DNA from: Pseudomonas mohnii
Lineage (GTDB): Bacteria > Pseudomonadota > Gammaproteobacteria > Pseudomonadales > Pseudomonadaceae
DNA: 64,000 bases
Assembly: GCF_900105115.1 (NCBI RefSeq)
Contig: NZ_FNRV01000001.1
Span: forward strand, 2,899,501-2,963,500
Direction: 5' to 3'
Both the position numbers and the translations under genes were made by a program. Below the pieces are notes generated by a model. It ran no database searches. It worked only from the letters and a program-made list of their open reading frames with translations, and had not been told where the DNA came from. Below, one piece after another: positions 39,244-48,407 of the stretch. Every line of letters begins with the position of its first letter. Position 1 is the stretch's first letter.

Positions 39244-39711
39244 TCATTCAACGACCGCAAAAACGCATCCACCCTGCTGCTTGTTTTTGCACATGTAAGT
39301 AACTAATCCGGTGGAAGTCGCGGGCTGAAGTTTCCAATGTTTCAGGTCAAGCAATTTGACCGCGAGATCGGGTCGTACGTCCGGGCGATAGTACAAGTCC
39401 AAGCGCTCTCTACTGTCATTCAAGTACATACAGCGACTCAAAACCCCGCGGCTCGTACCATTTTGCTCTGTCGTATAAAACACCGCACCCTGGAAAGCCG
39501 ACACCGCCGCTGTTGAATAACGGTCATCTGCCGCTGTGCGAGAAGCGGACGCGGTCCCGATCCATTGCCCCTTGCGGCTCACAGTCGGTGCCGTATAGAT
39601 ACCCAGTGTGTTTTTTATATGCTGGGGCAAAGGGCAATGATCAATGTCCAATGCCTGAGCTTCCAATGCGCACGCGCTTAATATCGCAGCTGTTATTGCT
39701 TTAAATTTCAT
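39244..39711 (-). CDS. Small secreted protein of unknown function (possibly DUF3757-like)
   Basis: A 155-residue protein with a Sec signal peptide (MKFKAITAAILSACALEAQA, cleavage before LDIDHC) and four cysteines in the mature part, likely two disulfides. The pattern CPLPQHIKNTLGIYTAP with later QWIGTASAS resembles small Pseudomonas secreted proteins grouped as DUF3757, but this is a tentative match. ATG at 39711 has GGAAGG about 8 bases upstream. Base composition is less GC-rich than the neighbours. It is flanked by the hutG 3' fragment and the intact hutG, suggesting an inserted islet. Function is unknown. Confidence 0.75.
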   Translation of the reverse strand: MKFKAITAAILSACALEAQALDIDHCPLPQHIKNTLGIYTAPTVSRKGQWIGTASASRTAADDRYSTAAVSAFQGAVFYTTEQNGTSRGVLSRCMYLNDSRERLDLYYRPDVRPDLAVKLLDLKHWKLQPATSTGLVTYMCKNKQQGGCVFAVVE

Positions 39712-39892
39712 TGATACACCTTCCAAAAATAATGACTTGAGTAACGAGTTCCCTCTCGTTCAAACAGTAATTACTTTCAGACAGGAAAAGCTCGGCATAC
39801 GGCAACAGGACTTGTAGGCATCTTCTTGAATGTCCCGAAGAGTAATCGCCCAATCACCCGGCTGTTACGATGAAAGGGCACTTGCGCCCGCC

Positions 39893-39909
39893 GGACTGCG
39901 CAGCAGTCC
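39893..39909. other. Short perfect hairpin in islet
   Basis: GGACTGC-GCA-GCAGTCC. It lies between a GGGC..GCCC pair on the left and further small hairpins to 39985. No gene was seen in 39712-40019. Confidence 0.5.
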
Positions 39910-39937
39910 TCCTATCATTCAACCGCGTTTCGCCAGA

Positions 39938-39958
39938 AAAACCCGACTTTCCGGTTTT
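39938..39958 (-). terminator. Candidate terminator of the hut operon
   Basis: On the minus strand AAAACC, a nine-base loop, GGTTTT and then TCT gives a weak stem followed by U residues about 60 bases after the hutG stop. Confidence 0.4.
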
Positions 39959-40019
39959 ACGACGGCTTCGCCGCCGAGGCGCAAGCAAGCACCCTCACCG
40001 CAAGCGTCACACCAGGGCC

Positions 40020-40823
40020 TCAAGCGCTGTAATGCTTCTCACCCCATACCAACAATCCTTGCAACAACGCCTTCAACACCACCTGCGTCGGCTCCGCCAG
40101 ATCCGCCCGATAGCGGAACGGCTCGAACTCTTCCATGTACGTGCACTGCCCCAACTCCAGTTGCACGGCATGGATGTTCTGCGCCGGGTTGCCGTAATGC
40201 CGGGTGATGTGGCCGCCCTTGAAGCGTCCGTTCAGCACATGGCTGTAGTCCGGGTGTGCGGCGCAGATCGCTTCCAATTGAGTCGCAAGCTGTGGATCGC
40301 AACTGGCGCCGTTGAAGGTGCCGAGGTTGAAGTCCGGCAGTTTGCCGTCGAACAGGTGCGGGATGATCGAGCGGATGGAGTGCGCATCGAACAGCAGCGC
40401 ATAGCCGAATTCGGCTTTGAGGCGCGCCAGCTCCTGCTGCAAGGTGCTGTGGTATGGCGTCCAGATCTGCTCCAGATAAGTCGCACGCTCTTCTTTCGAA
40501 GGCTCCAGCCCTTCGCGGAACAGTGGCACACCGTCAAACAGCGTCGCCGGGTACAGGCCGGTGGTCGCACCCACGTACAACGGTTTGTCGTCGGACGGCC
40601 GGTTCAGGTCGATGACGAACCGCGAGTATTCGGCAGCCAGGGTGCTGGCACCCAGTTCGGCGGCGAAATCGTAAAGCTGCGGGATGTGCCAGTCGGTGTC
40701 CGGCAGGCTTTTCGCGGCCGGGATCAACCCGGCCTCGACCGCCGGGGTCAGGCGCACACCGGCGTGGGGCATGCTGATCAGCAGTGGCACGCGGCCTTGT
40801 TTGAAGTTCAGAACCTTATCCAC
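40020..40823 (-). CDS. hutG: N-formylglutamate deformylase
   Basis: A 267-residue zinc amidohydrolase that yields glutamate and formate from N-formylglutamate, the last step of the five-step histidine pathway. Metal-ligand candidates lie in LLISMPHAGVR (His20) and YALLFDAHSIRS. A long DRxxF-type core and GGHITRHYG follow. GTG at 40823 (VDKVLNFKQGRVPLL) is chosen because GGAG lies about 8 bases upstream and it gives the family N-terminus; an in-frame ATG near 41000 would run into hutI. It is the last gene of the leftward hutU-hutG series, 10 bases after hutI. Confidence 0.94.
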   Translation of the reverse strand: MDKVLNFKQGRVPLLISMPHAGVRLTPAVEAGLIPAAKSLPDTDWHIPQLYDFAAELGASTLAAEYSRFVIDLNRPSDDKPLYVGATTGLYPATLFDGVPLFREGLEPSKEERATYLEQIWTPYHSTLQQELARLKAEFGYALLFDAHSIRSIIPHLFDGKLPDFNLGTFNGASCDPQLATQLEAICAAHPDYSHVLNGRFKGGHITRHYGNPAQNIHAVQLELGQCTYMEEFEPFRYRADLAEPTQVVLKALLQGLLVWGEKHYSA

Positions 40824-40833
40824 AACTGCTCTC

Positions 40834-42039
40834 CTACAGACTCGTTTCGACGCCGTGACGCACGACGCGTTTTTCCAGATCACCGCCCAGCCAGTAAGAC
40901 AGGTCAGCGGGGCGATCGATTTGCCAGGCGACAAAATCCGCGACCTTGCCCACCTCCAGCGAACCATGGGTATCGGCCATGCCCAGAGCAGTGGCGGCAT
41001 GAATCGTGGCGCCGGCCAGAGCTTCTTCCGGGGTCATGCGGAAACAGGTGCACGCCATGTTCAGCATCAGGCGCAACGACAGTGCCGGTGAAGTGCCGGG
41101 GTTGAGGTCACTGGCGATGGCGATTTTCACCCCGTGCTTGCGCAGGGCGTCCATCGGCGGCAATTGGGTTTCGCGCAGGAAGTAAAAAGCGCCGGGCAAC
41201 AGGACAGCGACGGTGCCGGACTTGGCCATGGCGATGGCATCATCTTCGGTCATGAACTCCAGATGATCGGCGGACAGTGCGTGGTAACGCGCCGCCAGGG
41301 TCGAACCGTGCAGGGACGACAATTGCTCGGCATGCAGTTTCACCGGCAACCCCAGTTCCTGAGCGGTGATGAACACCCGCTCGACCTGCGCCGGGGAAAA
41401 CGCCAGGTATTCGCAGAACGCATCCACCGCATCCACCAGCCCTTCGGCAGCCAGGGCCGGGAGCATCTCGGCGCAGATGTGATCGATGTAGTCGTCGGCG
41501 CGATCCACATACTCCGGCGGCAACGCATGGGCGGCCAGGCAAGTGCTGCGCACGCTGATCGGCAGCTCGGCGCCCAGGCGACGGGCCACCCGCAACATCT
41601 TGCGTTCGTTGGCCAGGTCGAGGCCGTAACCGGATTTGATTTCGATGCTGGTGACGCCATCGCGCATCAGGCTTTTCAGACGCCTGGCGGCGCTGGCGAA
41701 CAGCTCATCTTCGCTGGCCGCGCGGGTGGCGCGCACGGTGCTGGCGATGCCACCGCCGGCTGCTGCGATTTCCGCGTAGCTGACGCCTTGCAGGCGCTGT
41801 TCGAATTCACCGCTGCGATTACCGCCGAACACCGTGTGGGTGTGGCAGTCGATCAGGCCCGGTGTCACCCAGGCCCCGTTCAAATCAGTGACCGTCGTGT
41901 ACTCGCCTGCGGGCAATTCAGCGCGCGGGCCAACCCACTCAATGTGCGCACCGGACGTCACGATGGCCGCATCCTCGATGATCGAGTAGACGCCTTGCGC
42001 CATGGTTGCGACGTGGCAGTGTTGCCAGAGGGTTTTCAT
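40834..42039 (-). CDS. hutI: Imidazolonepropionase
   Basis: A 401-residue amidohydrolase that converts imidazolone-5-propionate to N-formimino-glutamate. The metal site begins with [15 protein letters not shown] (HxH at 66-68), with further His ligands in KLHAEQLS (near 243) and the Asp in [11 protein letters not shown] near 315. Length is typical. It lies between hutH and hutG in the expected pathway order and on the same strand. Confidence 0.96.
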   Translation of the reverse strand: MKTLWQHCHVATMAQGVYSIIEDAAIVTSGAHIEWVGPRAELPAGEYTTVTDLNGAWVTPGLIDCHTHTVFGGNRSGEFEQRLQGVSYAEIAAAGGGIASTVRATRAASEDELFASAARRLKSLMRDGVTSIEIKSGYGLDLANERKMLRVARRLGAELPISVRSTCLAAHALPPEYVDRADDYIDHICAEMLPALAAEGLVDAVDAFCEYLAFSPAQVERVFITAQELGLPVKLHAEQLSSLHGSTLAARYHALSADHLEFMTEDDAIAMAKSGTVAVLLPGAFYFLRETQLPPMDALRKHGVKIAIASDLNPGTSPALSLRLMLNMACTCFRMTPEEALAGATIHAATALGMADTHGSLEVGKVADFVAWQIDRPADLSYWLGGDLEKRVVRHGVETSL

Positions 42040-42069
42040 CCCAAGTCCTCGTCTTGTTCAAAATCGATT

Positions 42070-42159
42070 CGCTGGCAAGCCAGCTCCCACAGTAATCAGG
42101 GTTGCCTGCAATCCTGTGTTCACAGCAAAAGCCTGTGGGAGCGGGCTTGCCCGCGATTG
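42070..42159. repeat. REP doublet inside the hut operon
   Basis: CGCTGGCAAGCCAGCTCCCA and TGGGAGCGGGCTTGCCCGCG form a mixed-core inverted pair between hutH and hutI. Confidence 0.85.
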
Positions 42160-42163
42160 GCCA

Positions 42164-43696
42164 TTACAGGCTCGGCAGCAACTTCGCCGACACCAGGTCG
42201 TTCAGGCAACGCGACGCCAGCAACTCGGTGGCCGCGTTGATGTCCGGCGCGAAGAAACGGTCTTTCTCATAAAACGGCACTTCTTTACGCAGAATCGCCC
42301 GGGCCTGTTCCAGTTTCGGCGAGGTCTTCAGACCGTTGCGCAGGTCCAGGCCTTGAACCGCTGCCAGCCATTCAACGGCGAGAATCCCGCGAGTGTTCTC
42401 GGCCATTTCCCACAGACGCTTGCCCGCCGCCGGGGCCATGGACACATGGTCTTCCTGGTTGGCGGACGTCGGCAGGCTGTCCACCGAATGCGGATGGGAC
42501 AGGGCCTTGTTCTCGCTGGCCAGTGCCGCCGCGGTCACCTGGGCGATCATGAAGCCGGAGTTCACGCCGCCATTGGCCACCAGGAATGGCGGCAGTTGCG
42601 ACATGTGCTTGTCCATCATCAGCGAGATGCGGCGCTCGCTCAGGGAGCCGATTTCGGCAATGGCCAACGCCATGTTGTCGGCGGCCATGGCCACCGGTTC
42701 GGCGTGGAAGTTACCGCCGGAGATCACATCGCCTTCAGCAGCGAACACCAGCGGGTTGTCCGAGACGGCGTTGGCTTCGATGGCCAGCACTTCGGCAGCC
42801 TGGCGGAACTGGGTCAGGCACGCGCCCATGACTTGCGGCTGGCAGCGCAAGGAGTACGGGTCCTGGACCTTTTCGCAGTTCTCGTGGGAGTCGGAGACTT
42901 CGCTGCGCTCGCCCAGCAGATCGCGATAGGCGGCAGCGGCGTCAATCTGGCCCTTCTGGCCACGGGCGGCGTGGATGCGCGCATCGAACGGCGAACGCGA
43001 GCCCAGTACCGCTTCAACGGTCAGGCCACCCAGGGCCAGGGCGCCGGCGAACAGGTCTTCGCCTTCGAACAGGCCGCGCAGGGCAAATGCGGTGGACACC
43101 TGGGTGCCGTTGAGCAGCGCCAGGCCTTCTTTTGCGGCCAGGGTCAGCGGGGTCAGGCCGGCGACTTTCAGCGCTTCGGTCGCTTCCATCCACTCGCCCT
43201 TGTAGCGCGCCTTGCCCTCGCCCAGCAGCACCAGTGACATGTGGGCCAAAGGCGCCAGGTCGCCCGACGCGCCAACCGAGCCTTTCAGCGGAACGTGCGG
43301 GTAAACCTCGGCGTTGATCAGGGCAATCAGCGCATCGATCACCACCCGGCGAATGCCGGAGAAACCACGGCTCAGGCTGTTGACCTTGAGCACCATGATC
43401 AAGCGCACCAGGTCGTCGCTGATCGGCTGGCCGACACCGGCCGCGTGGGACAGCACCAGCGAGCGCTGAAGGTTTTCCAGGTCTTCGCTGGCAATGCGGG
43501 TCGAAGCCAGCAGGCCGAAACCAGTGTTGATGCCGTACGCGGTACGGTTCTCGGCGAGGATCTGTTCCACGCAAGCGACGCTGGCTTCGATCTGGGCCGA
43601 AGCGCTGTGGTCGAGGGTCAGTGTCACGGGTTGCTGATAAACATCACGCAGTTGGGCCAGGCTCAGTTGACCGGGGATCAGGTTTAGCGCAGTCAT
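42164..43696 (-). CDS. hutH: Histidine ammonia-lyase
   Basis: A 510-residue MIO-dependent lyase that converts L-histidine to urocanate, the first step of the pathway. The cofactor triad Ala143-Ser144-Gly145 stands in [16 protein letters not shown]. The other known active-site positions are kept: Tyr in [10 protein letters not shown] (54), His in VLSHAAG (84), Asn in LLNGTQ, the QDPYSLR triad of Gln, Tyr and Arg, and Glu in NQEDHVSM. This is therefore the working histidase of the two paralogues here. By operon order it corresponds to hutH2 of P. fluorescens SBW25. The 116 bases to the next gene (43697-43812) carry no permease, although some strains have hutTh at this point. Confidence 0.97.
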   Translation of the reverse strand: MTALNLIPGQLSLAQLRDVYQQPVTLTLDHSASAQIEASVACVEQILAENRTAYGINTGFGLLASTRIASEDLENLQRSLVLSHAAGVGQPISDDLVRLIMVLKVNSLSRGFSGIRRVVIDALIALINAEVYPHVPLKGSVGASGDLAPLAHMSLVLLGEGKARYKGEWMEATEALKVAGLTPLTLAAKEGLALLNGTQVSTAFALRGLFEGEDLFAGALALGGLTVEAVLGSRSPFDARIHAARGQKGQIDAAAAYRDLLGERSEVSDSHENCEKVQDPYSLRCQPQVMGACLTQFRQAAEVLAIEANAVSDNPLVFAAEGDVISGGNFHAEPVAMAADNMALAIAEIGSLSERRISLMMDKHMSQLPPFLVANGGVNSGFMIAQVTAAALASENKALSHPHSVDSLPTSANQEDHVSMAPAAGKRLWEMAENTRGILAVEWLAAVQGLDLRNGLKTSPKLEQARAILRKEVPFYEKDRFFAPDINAATELLASRCLNDLVSAKLLPSL

Positions 43697-43812
43697 TTTG
43701 TGCTCCTTTTGAGAGTTTTTTACTAACTAACCAGACGCTCCGGAGATGTCCGTTGTCCGTCGCGTCTCCCTTTTGGGGAGCCGCGCCTTGGCACGCTGGT
43801 TTTGTGTGGAAA

Positions 43813-45336
43813 TCAGTTCAGGCTCGGCAAAGCCTTGTGCAGCAAATCCGGTTCTTTCAAGACAGCGGCTGCCGCAGCAATGTCCGGTGCCAACCAACGG
43901 TCCTGATCGTAGGCCGGAACCCGCTCACGCAGCAGGCGCCACGCCGCATCAGTGCCCGCACCGAAGCGCTGCTCTTTCAAAAATTCAAACGCCTGGGCCG
44001 CCAGCAAGTACTCGATGGCGAGGATCTGCGTGCAGTTCTCCAGGGCGCGGTGCAGTTTCAGCGCGGCGTTGGTGCCCAGGCTCAGGTGATCTTCCTGCAG
44101 GCCCGAGGTGACGTAGTTGTCGAGCACCGCCGGTTGCGCCAATTGGCGGTTTTCCGCGCACAAGGAAGCGGCGACGTATTGCACGATCATCATCCCGGAG
44201 TTCACCCCCGGGTTGGCCACCAGGAAGGCCGGCAGACCGCTGACGTGCGGGTTGATCAAACGGTCCAGGCGACGCTCGGCGATGGAGCCGATTTCCGCCA
44301 TGGCGATGGCCAGCAGGTCCGCCGCCAGTGCCACGGACTGGCCGTGCGGGTTGGCCTGGGACACCACGCGGTAATTGTCTGCGGTGCCCAGCACCAGCGG
44401 GTTGTCGGTGGCGCTGTTGAGTTCGGTTTCGATCTGTCGGGTCGCGTGCACCAGTTGGTCGCGGGCCGCGCCGTGCACCTGCGGGATCGAGCGAATACTC
44501 AGGGCGTCCTGGGTACGGATGCCTTTGCTCTGTGCGATTACCTCGCTGCCATCGAGCAAGGCCCGCAGGTTGATCCCGACCTGCTGCATGCCCGGATGCG
44601 GCTTGAGCGCGATGATCTCGGCATCGAAGGCGTCGATCTGGCCGCGCTGGGCTTCGAAACTCATGGCGCCGACCACATCCGCCCAATGCAGCAGGCGCGT
44701 GGCATCGGCGATCGCCAGGCAGCTCAGGCCGGTCATGCAGGGCGTGCCGTTGACCAGGCACAACCCATCCTTGGCACCCAGCTTGACCGGTTGCAGCCCT
44801 TCTTCTGCCAGGGCCTGCTGCGCGGAAACGATCTGCCCGCGATAGCTCACATTACCGACGCCCAGCAGGGCGATGCCGATATGAGCCATGTGGGTCAGGT
44901 AGCCCACCGAGCCCTGGGATGGCACTTGCGGGGTGATGCCACGGTTGAGCAGCGCCAGCAGCGCTTCAACCACTTGGCGATGCAGCCCGGATTTACCGTG
45001 GCTGTAGTTGACGATAGCGGCGCACATGATTGAGCGAGTCTGCTCATCGCTCAGCGGGGCGCCAACGCCGCAGGCGTGGCTCAGCAGGGTGTTGCGCGAC
45101 AACTGGCTGAGTTGTTCGTCCTGCAGCGAAACGTTGCACAACGCGCCCAGGCCGGTGTTGATGCCGTAGGCGCGCTCGCCGCTGGTGACGATGCGCTGGA
45201 CGATGGCCTGCGCGTTTTCAATCCGTGCCCAGACCGGCGCCGACAGCTCCAGCTGTGCGCCATGACGGGCGACGGCGACCACATCCTGCCAACGCACGGA
45301 AGCGTCAGCGATAACGATTTTTTCAGCCTGGGACAT
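43813..45336 (-). CDS. hutH1: HutH paralogue lacking the MIO-forming Ala-Ser-Gly triad
   Basis: A 507-residue protein of the aromatic amino acid lyase fold, full length and in frame. ATG at 45336 has GAGG 6-7 bases upstream. Where HutH reads [15 protein letters not shown], this reads GSVG-YLTHMAHI, so exactly three residues, Ala-Ser-Gly, are absent. The catalytic Tyr of QDPYSLR is Leu here (QDALSIR). Other pocket residues remain: Tyr57, His87, Asn in LVNGTP, Gln and Arg of QDALSIR, Glu in LQEDHLS. Without the triad no MIO group can form, so normal lyase activity is not expected. It lies in the hut operon after hutV. SBW25 is reported to carry two hutH copies, one non-functional. Confidence 0.92.
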   Translation of the reverse strand: MSQAEKIVIADASVRWQDVVAVARHGAQLELSAPVWARIENAQAIVQRIVTSGERAYGINTGLGALCNVSLQDEQLSQLSRNTLLSHACGVGAPLSDEQTRSIMCAAIVNYSHGKSGLHRQVVEALLALLNRGITPQVPSQGSVGYLTHMAHIGIALLGVGNVSYRGQIVSAQQALAEEGLQPVKLGAKDGLCLVNGTPCMTGLSCLAIADATRLLHWADVVGAMSFEAQRGQIDAFDAEIIALKPHPGMQQVGINLRALLDGSEVIAQSKGIRTQDALSIRSIPQVHGAARDQLVHATRQIETELNSATDNPLVLGTADNYRVVSQANPHGQSVALAADLLAIAMAEIGSIAERRLDRLINPHVSGLPAFLVANPGVNSGMMIVQYVAASLCAENRQLAQPAVLDNYVTSGLQEDHLSLGTNAALKLHRALENCTQILAIEYLLAAQAFEFLKEQRFGAGTDAAWRLLRERVPAYDQDRWLAPDIAAAAAVLKEPDLLHKALPSLN

Positions 45337-45379
45337 CTTCAACCTCATACCTGAATATTGATGCAGCATCGCCGACGCC

Positions 45380-45472
45380 ATCGCTGGCAAGCCAGCTCCC
45401 ACAGTGTTCAGGGGTGTGCACACCCTCTGTGCAACACAACCTATTGCTGTGGGAGCTGGCTTGCCAGCGAAG
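45380..45472. repeat. REP doublet inside the hut operon
   Basis: ATCGCTGGCAAGCCAGCTCC and GGAGCTGGCTTGCCAGCGA form an inverted pair between hutV and the first hutH paralogue. Confidence 0.88.
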
Positions 45473-45499
45473 AGGCCAGCTCACTCACCGCAAAATCTC

Positions 45500-46330
45500 T
45501 TAAACCACCGCCGCCCGACGCTGCACGAAGCGGTCGACATACTCATCGGCTGGCGAATGCAGGATCTCTTTCGGCGTGCCGACCTGGATCAGGCGGCCGT
45601 CCTTGAGGATCGCGATGCGGTTGCCGATGCGCACGGCCTCGTCGAGGTCGTGGGTGATGAAAACGATGGTTTTGTGCAGGGTCTTTTGCAGTTCCAGCAA
45701 CTGGTCCTGCATTTCGGCGCGAATCAGCGGGTCAAGCGCACTGAAGGCTTCGTCCATCAAAATGATGTCGGTGTCCGCCGCCAAGGCACGGGCCAGGCCC
45801 ACACGCTGACGCATACCGCCCGAGAGCTGGTGCGGGTATTTGTTTTCGTAGCCCTTGAGGCCCACGGTGTTGATCCAGTGCAGCGCGCGCTCGGCGCACA
45901 TTTGCTTGCTCTCGCCACGGATCTTCAGGCCGTAGGCGACGTTGTCCAGCACGGTCTTGTGCGGCAACAGGCCGAAGCTCTGGAACACCATGCTGATTTT
46001 TCGCCGGCGAAATTCGCGCAGGGCTTCCATGTCGTATTGCAGGATGTCCACGCCGTCCACCAGGATCGCGCCGCTGGTCGGATCGATCAGGCGGTTGAAG
46101 TGGCGTACCAGGGTGGATTTGCCGGAACCCGACAGGCCCATGATCACGAAGATTTCACCGCTGCCGATGCTCAACGACAGGTCGTTCACACCCACCACGC
46201 AGCCGGTTTCGGCCAGCACTTGATCCTTGGTCTTGCCCTGGCCAACCATGGCCAGCGCGTCCTTGGCACGGTTGCCGAAAATCTTGAAGACGTTTTTGAC
46301 TTCGATCTTGCTCACGGTAGCCATGTTCAT
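45500..46330 (-). CDS. hutV: Histidine ABC transporter ATP-binding protein (ProV type)
   Basis: A 276-residue ATPase of the glycine-betaine/proline (ProV) branch. Walker A is IMGLSGSGKST, the signature LSGGMRQR, Walker B IILMDEAF, and the H-loop VFITHDLDEA. No C-terminal CBS domains are present. With HutW and HutX it forms the HutXWV importer, a histidine uptake system in P. fluorescens. ATG at 46330 overlaps the hutW stop (ATGA) and has GAGG upstream. Confidence 0.94.
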   Translation of the reverse strand: MNMATVSKIEVKNVFKIFGNRAKDALAMVGQGKTKDQVLAETGCVVGVNDLSLSIGSGEIFVIMGLSGSGKSTLVRHFNRLIDPTSGAILVDGVDILQYDMEALREFRRRKISMVFQSFGLLPHKTVLDNVAYGLKIRGESKQMCAERALHWINTVGLKGYENKYPHQLSGGMRQRVGLARALAADTDIILMDEAFSALDPLIRAEMQDQLLELQKTLHKTIVFITHDLDEAVRIGNRIAILKDGRLIQVGTPKEILHSPADEYVDRFVQRRAAVV

Positions 46331-47178
46331 TTGCTCACCTCATGCCGTGCGCGACCGTACGCTTGTGTAATGCGGTCGATCACCACTGCCAGAATCACGA
46401 TCGCCAGACCGGCTTCCAGGCCACGTCCGACGTTGAGGGTCTGAATCCCCACCAGCACGTCTTCACCCAGGCCACGGGCGCCGATCATCGAGGCGATCAC
46501 CACCATCGACAGGGCCATCATGGTGGTCTGGTTGATACCCGCCATGATGCTCGGCAGGGCCAGCGGCAGTTGCACGCCGAACAGTTGCTGCCAGCGGTTG
46601 GCACCGAAGGCGTTGATTGCCTCCATCACTTCGCCGTCGACCTGGCGAATACCCAGATCGGTCAGACGGATCAGCGGCGGTGCGGCGTAGATCACCGTGG
46701 CGAAAATCGCCGGGACCTTGCCCAGGCCGAACAGCATCAGCACCGGGATCAGGTACACGAAGCTCGGCATGGTCTGCATGATGTCCAGCAACGGCATCAG
46801 CACCGAACGCAGGCGATTGCTGCGCGCCGAAAGAATGCCCAGCGGAATGCCGATCAGCACCGAGATGATCGTCGCCACCATCATCAGCGCCAGGGTTTGC
46901 ATCAGCTTGTCCCAGAGGCCGACCGCCCCTACCAGGAACAACAAGCCGACGATCACCACGGTGGTCACGACCTTACGGGTCGCGTGCCAGGCCACGCCCG
47001 CCACGATGGCCAGCATCAGCCACCAGGGCGCCGCGCGCAGCAGGCTTTCGAGATTGACGATGGCCCACAACAGGGTGTCGGAGATGTGCCGGAACACGTC
47101 GCCGTAGTTGGTGACCAGTGAATCGACCCAACCGTTGACCCAGTCGGCGATGGAAAAGGTAAAGCTTTCGGGAAACAT
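46327..47178 (-). CDS. hutW: Histidine ABC transporter permease (ProW type)
   Basis: A 283-residue integral membrane permease with about six membrane segments. The EAA loop is VDGEVMEAINAFGANRWQQL-like and sits near residue 185, and QTTMMALSMVVIASMIGARGL follows in the last third. It partners HutV and HutX. It lies downstream of hutX with a 190-base gap that contains a 127-bp palindromic element and a separate hairpin; it overlaps hutV by four bases. Confidence 0.94.
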   Translation of the reverse strand: MFPESFTFSIADWVNGWVDSLVTNYGDVFRHISDTLLWAIVNLESLLRAAPWWLMLAIVAGVAWHATRKVVTTVVIVGLLFLVGAVGLWDKLMQTLALMMVATIISVLIGIPLGILSARSNRLRSVLMPLLDIMQTMPSFVYLIPVLMLFGLGKVPAIFATVIYAAPPLIRLTDLGIRQVDGEVMEAINAFGANRWQQLFGVQLPLALPSIMAGINQTTMMALSMVVIASMIGARGLGEDVLVGIQTLNVGRGLEAGLAIVILAVVIDRITQAYGRARHEVSK

Positions 47179-47198
47179 AAGAAGCTCTCAATCAAGGG

Positions 47199-47227
47199 CT
47201 TTTCAGCACCGCTTGCGGTGCTGAAAA
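47199..47227. other. Strong hairpin upstream of hutW
   Basis: CTTTTCAGCACCGC-TTGC-GGTGCTGAAAAG, a perfect or near-perfect stem within the hutX-hutW gap. It carries no clear U-tract and may be an mRNA stabiliser or partial terminator. Confidence 0.6.
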
Positions 47228-47248
47228 GCTTGCCCTTATAAACAAGCT

Positions 47249-47375
47249 GTTTGAAAACGTAGCGAGCGAAGGCAAGACAAGGCGAAAGCAGGCGAGAAAG
47301 CGGAGTTGACTTTAGTCAATGAGCATTTTGAGCCTGCTTTCAACGCAGTATTGTCGAGCGCAGTAGTTTTCAAAG
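47249..47375. repeat. 127-bp palindromic element overlapping the hutX stop codon
   Basis: The ends GTTTGAAAAC and GTTTTCAAAG are inverted. The arms continue to match imperfectly (GCGAGCGAAGG..CGAAAGCAGGC against GCGCTCGACAA..TGAAAGCAGGC) up to a central TTGACTTTAGTCAA palindrome. The right end contains the hutX stop codon at 47370-47372. It looks like a MITE-size dispersed repeat, unlike REP. Confidence 0.7.
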
Positions 47376-48338
47376 CGCAGCGTCGATCTTTTTGGCTGCG
47401 TCTTCGCTCACCCATGCATGCCAGACTTCAGGATGTTCCTTCAGGAAGATCTTGGCCAGTTTTGGCGACTCGATCCGCTCCTTGGTCATGCGACCCAGGT
47501 TCTGGTTCAGCAGGTCGATCGGCAGGTTGACCTTTTCCAGCACGGCCACCAGTTCCGGCGCTTCGTCATGGAACGTCTTGGACAGGCCGACCTTGATGCT
47601 CACGGTCTTGTCGACGCCTGGTTTTTCTTCCAGTTTGACCACGTCGACCTGGCCCATCAGCGGCGTTGGCGACCAGTAGTAGAACAGGATCGGCTCGCCA
47701 CGCTTGTAGCTCGACAATACGGCAGCATCCAGCGCCGGGCCGGTGCCTGGGCGGAAGTTGGTGTAGCTGCTTTCCAGGCCGTAGCTTTTCAGCATTTCAC
47801 TGTTGTCGAGTTCGCAGGTCCAGCCGGCCGGGCAGTTGTAGAAACGGCCCTTGGACGGTTCTTCGGCGTCCTTGAAAACCGCCGAGTATTTACCCAGATC
47901 GGCAATGGCTTTCAGATCCGGCGCCTTGGCTTCCAGCTTGCGCTTGGCATCGCCTTCGATCACGTAGCGCGGCACGTACCAGCCTTCGACAGCACCCACG
48001 ACCGGAGCACCCACACCGATGACTTTGCCGGCCTTCTCAGCCTTGTTCCAGACCTCGCTGCGGCCAACCCACTCTTCGGCAAATACTTGGATGTCGTTGC
48101 TGCTCAGGGCGTTTTCCATGGTGATGGAGTTGCCCGGCAGGCTGTCGGTCTTACAGTCGTAGCCTTTCTCCAACACGACTTGCAGCACGTCGGTCAGGAG
48201 CATGGCGCTTTCCCAGTTCAGGCCGGCAAATTTCACCGGTTTACCCGACTCGCACCAACCCGCCGCCTGAGTGGCGCCGGCGCTGGCCAGCAGGCCCATG
48301 GAAAGCAAAGTGGTCAGCAGGGTCTTGTTCGATTTCAT
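47370..48338 (-). CDS. hutX: Histidine ABC transporter substrate-binding protein
   Basis: A 322-residue OpuAC-type binding protein. The signal peptide is MKSNKTLLTTLLSMGLLASA with cleavage near TQA-AGW. FAGLNWESAMLLTDVLQVVL and VFAEEWVGRSEVW, then LFYYWSPTPLMG, are typical. ATG at 48338 has GGAG about 9-10 bases upstream; an upstream in-frame start is not needed. It is the receptor of HutXWV. The last codons and stop lie inside the right end of a palindromic element, so the C-terminus may have been shaped by that insertion. Confidence 0.93.
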   Translation of the reverse strand: MKSNKTLLTTLLSMGLLASAGATQAAGWCESGKPVKFAGLNWESAMLLTDVLQVVLEKGYDCKTDSLPGNSITMENALSSNDIQVFAEEWVGRSEVWNKAEKAGKVIGVGAPVVGAVEGWYVPRYVIEGDAKRKLEAKAPDLKAIADLGKYSAVFKDAEEPSKGRFYNCPAGWTCELDNSEMLKSYGLESSYTNFRPGTGPALDAAVLSSYKRGEPILFYYWSPTPLMGQVDVVKLEEKPGVDKTVSIKVGLSKTFHDEAPELVAVLEKVNLPIDLLNQNLGRMTKERIESPKLAKIFLKEHPEVWHAWVSEDAAKKIDAAL

Positions 48339-48407
48339 TGTTGTGACGCTCCTAATCATGAATTGGCTTACGGCAGTCAAGAGGCATCCAGCCCTGGCAA
48401 CGTCCAA

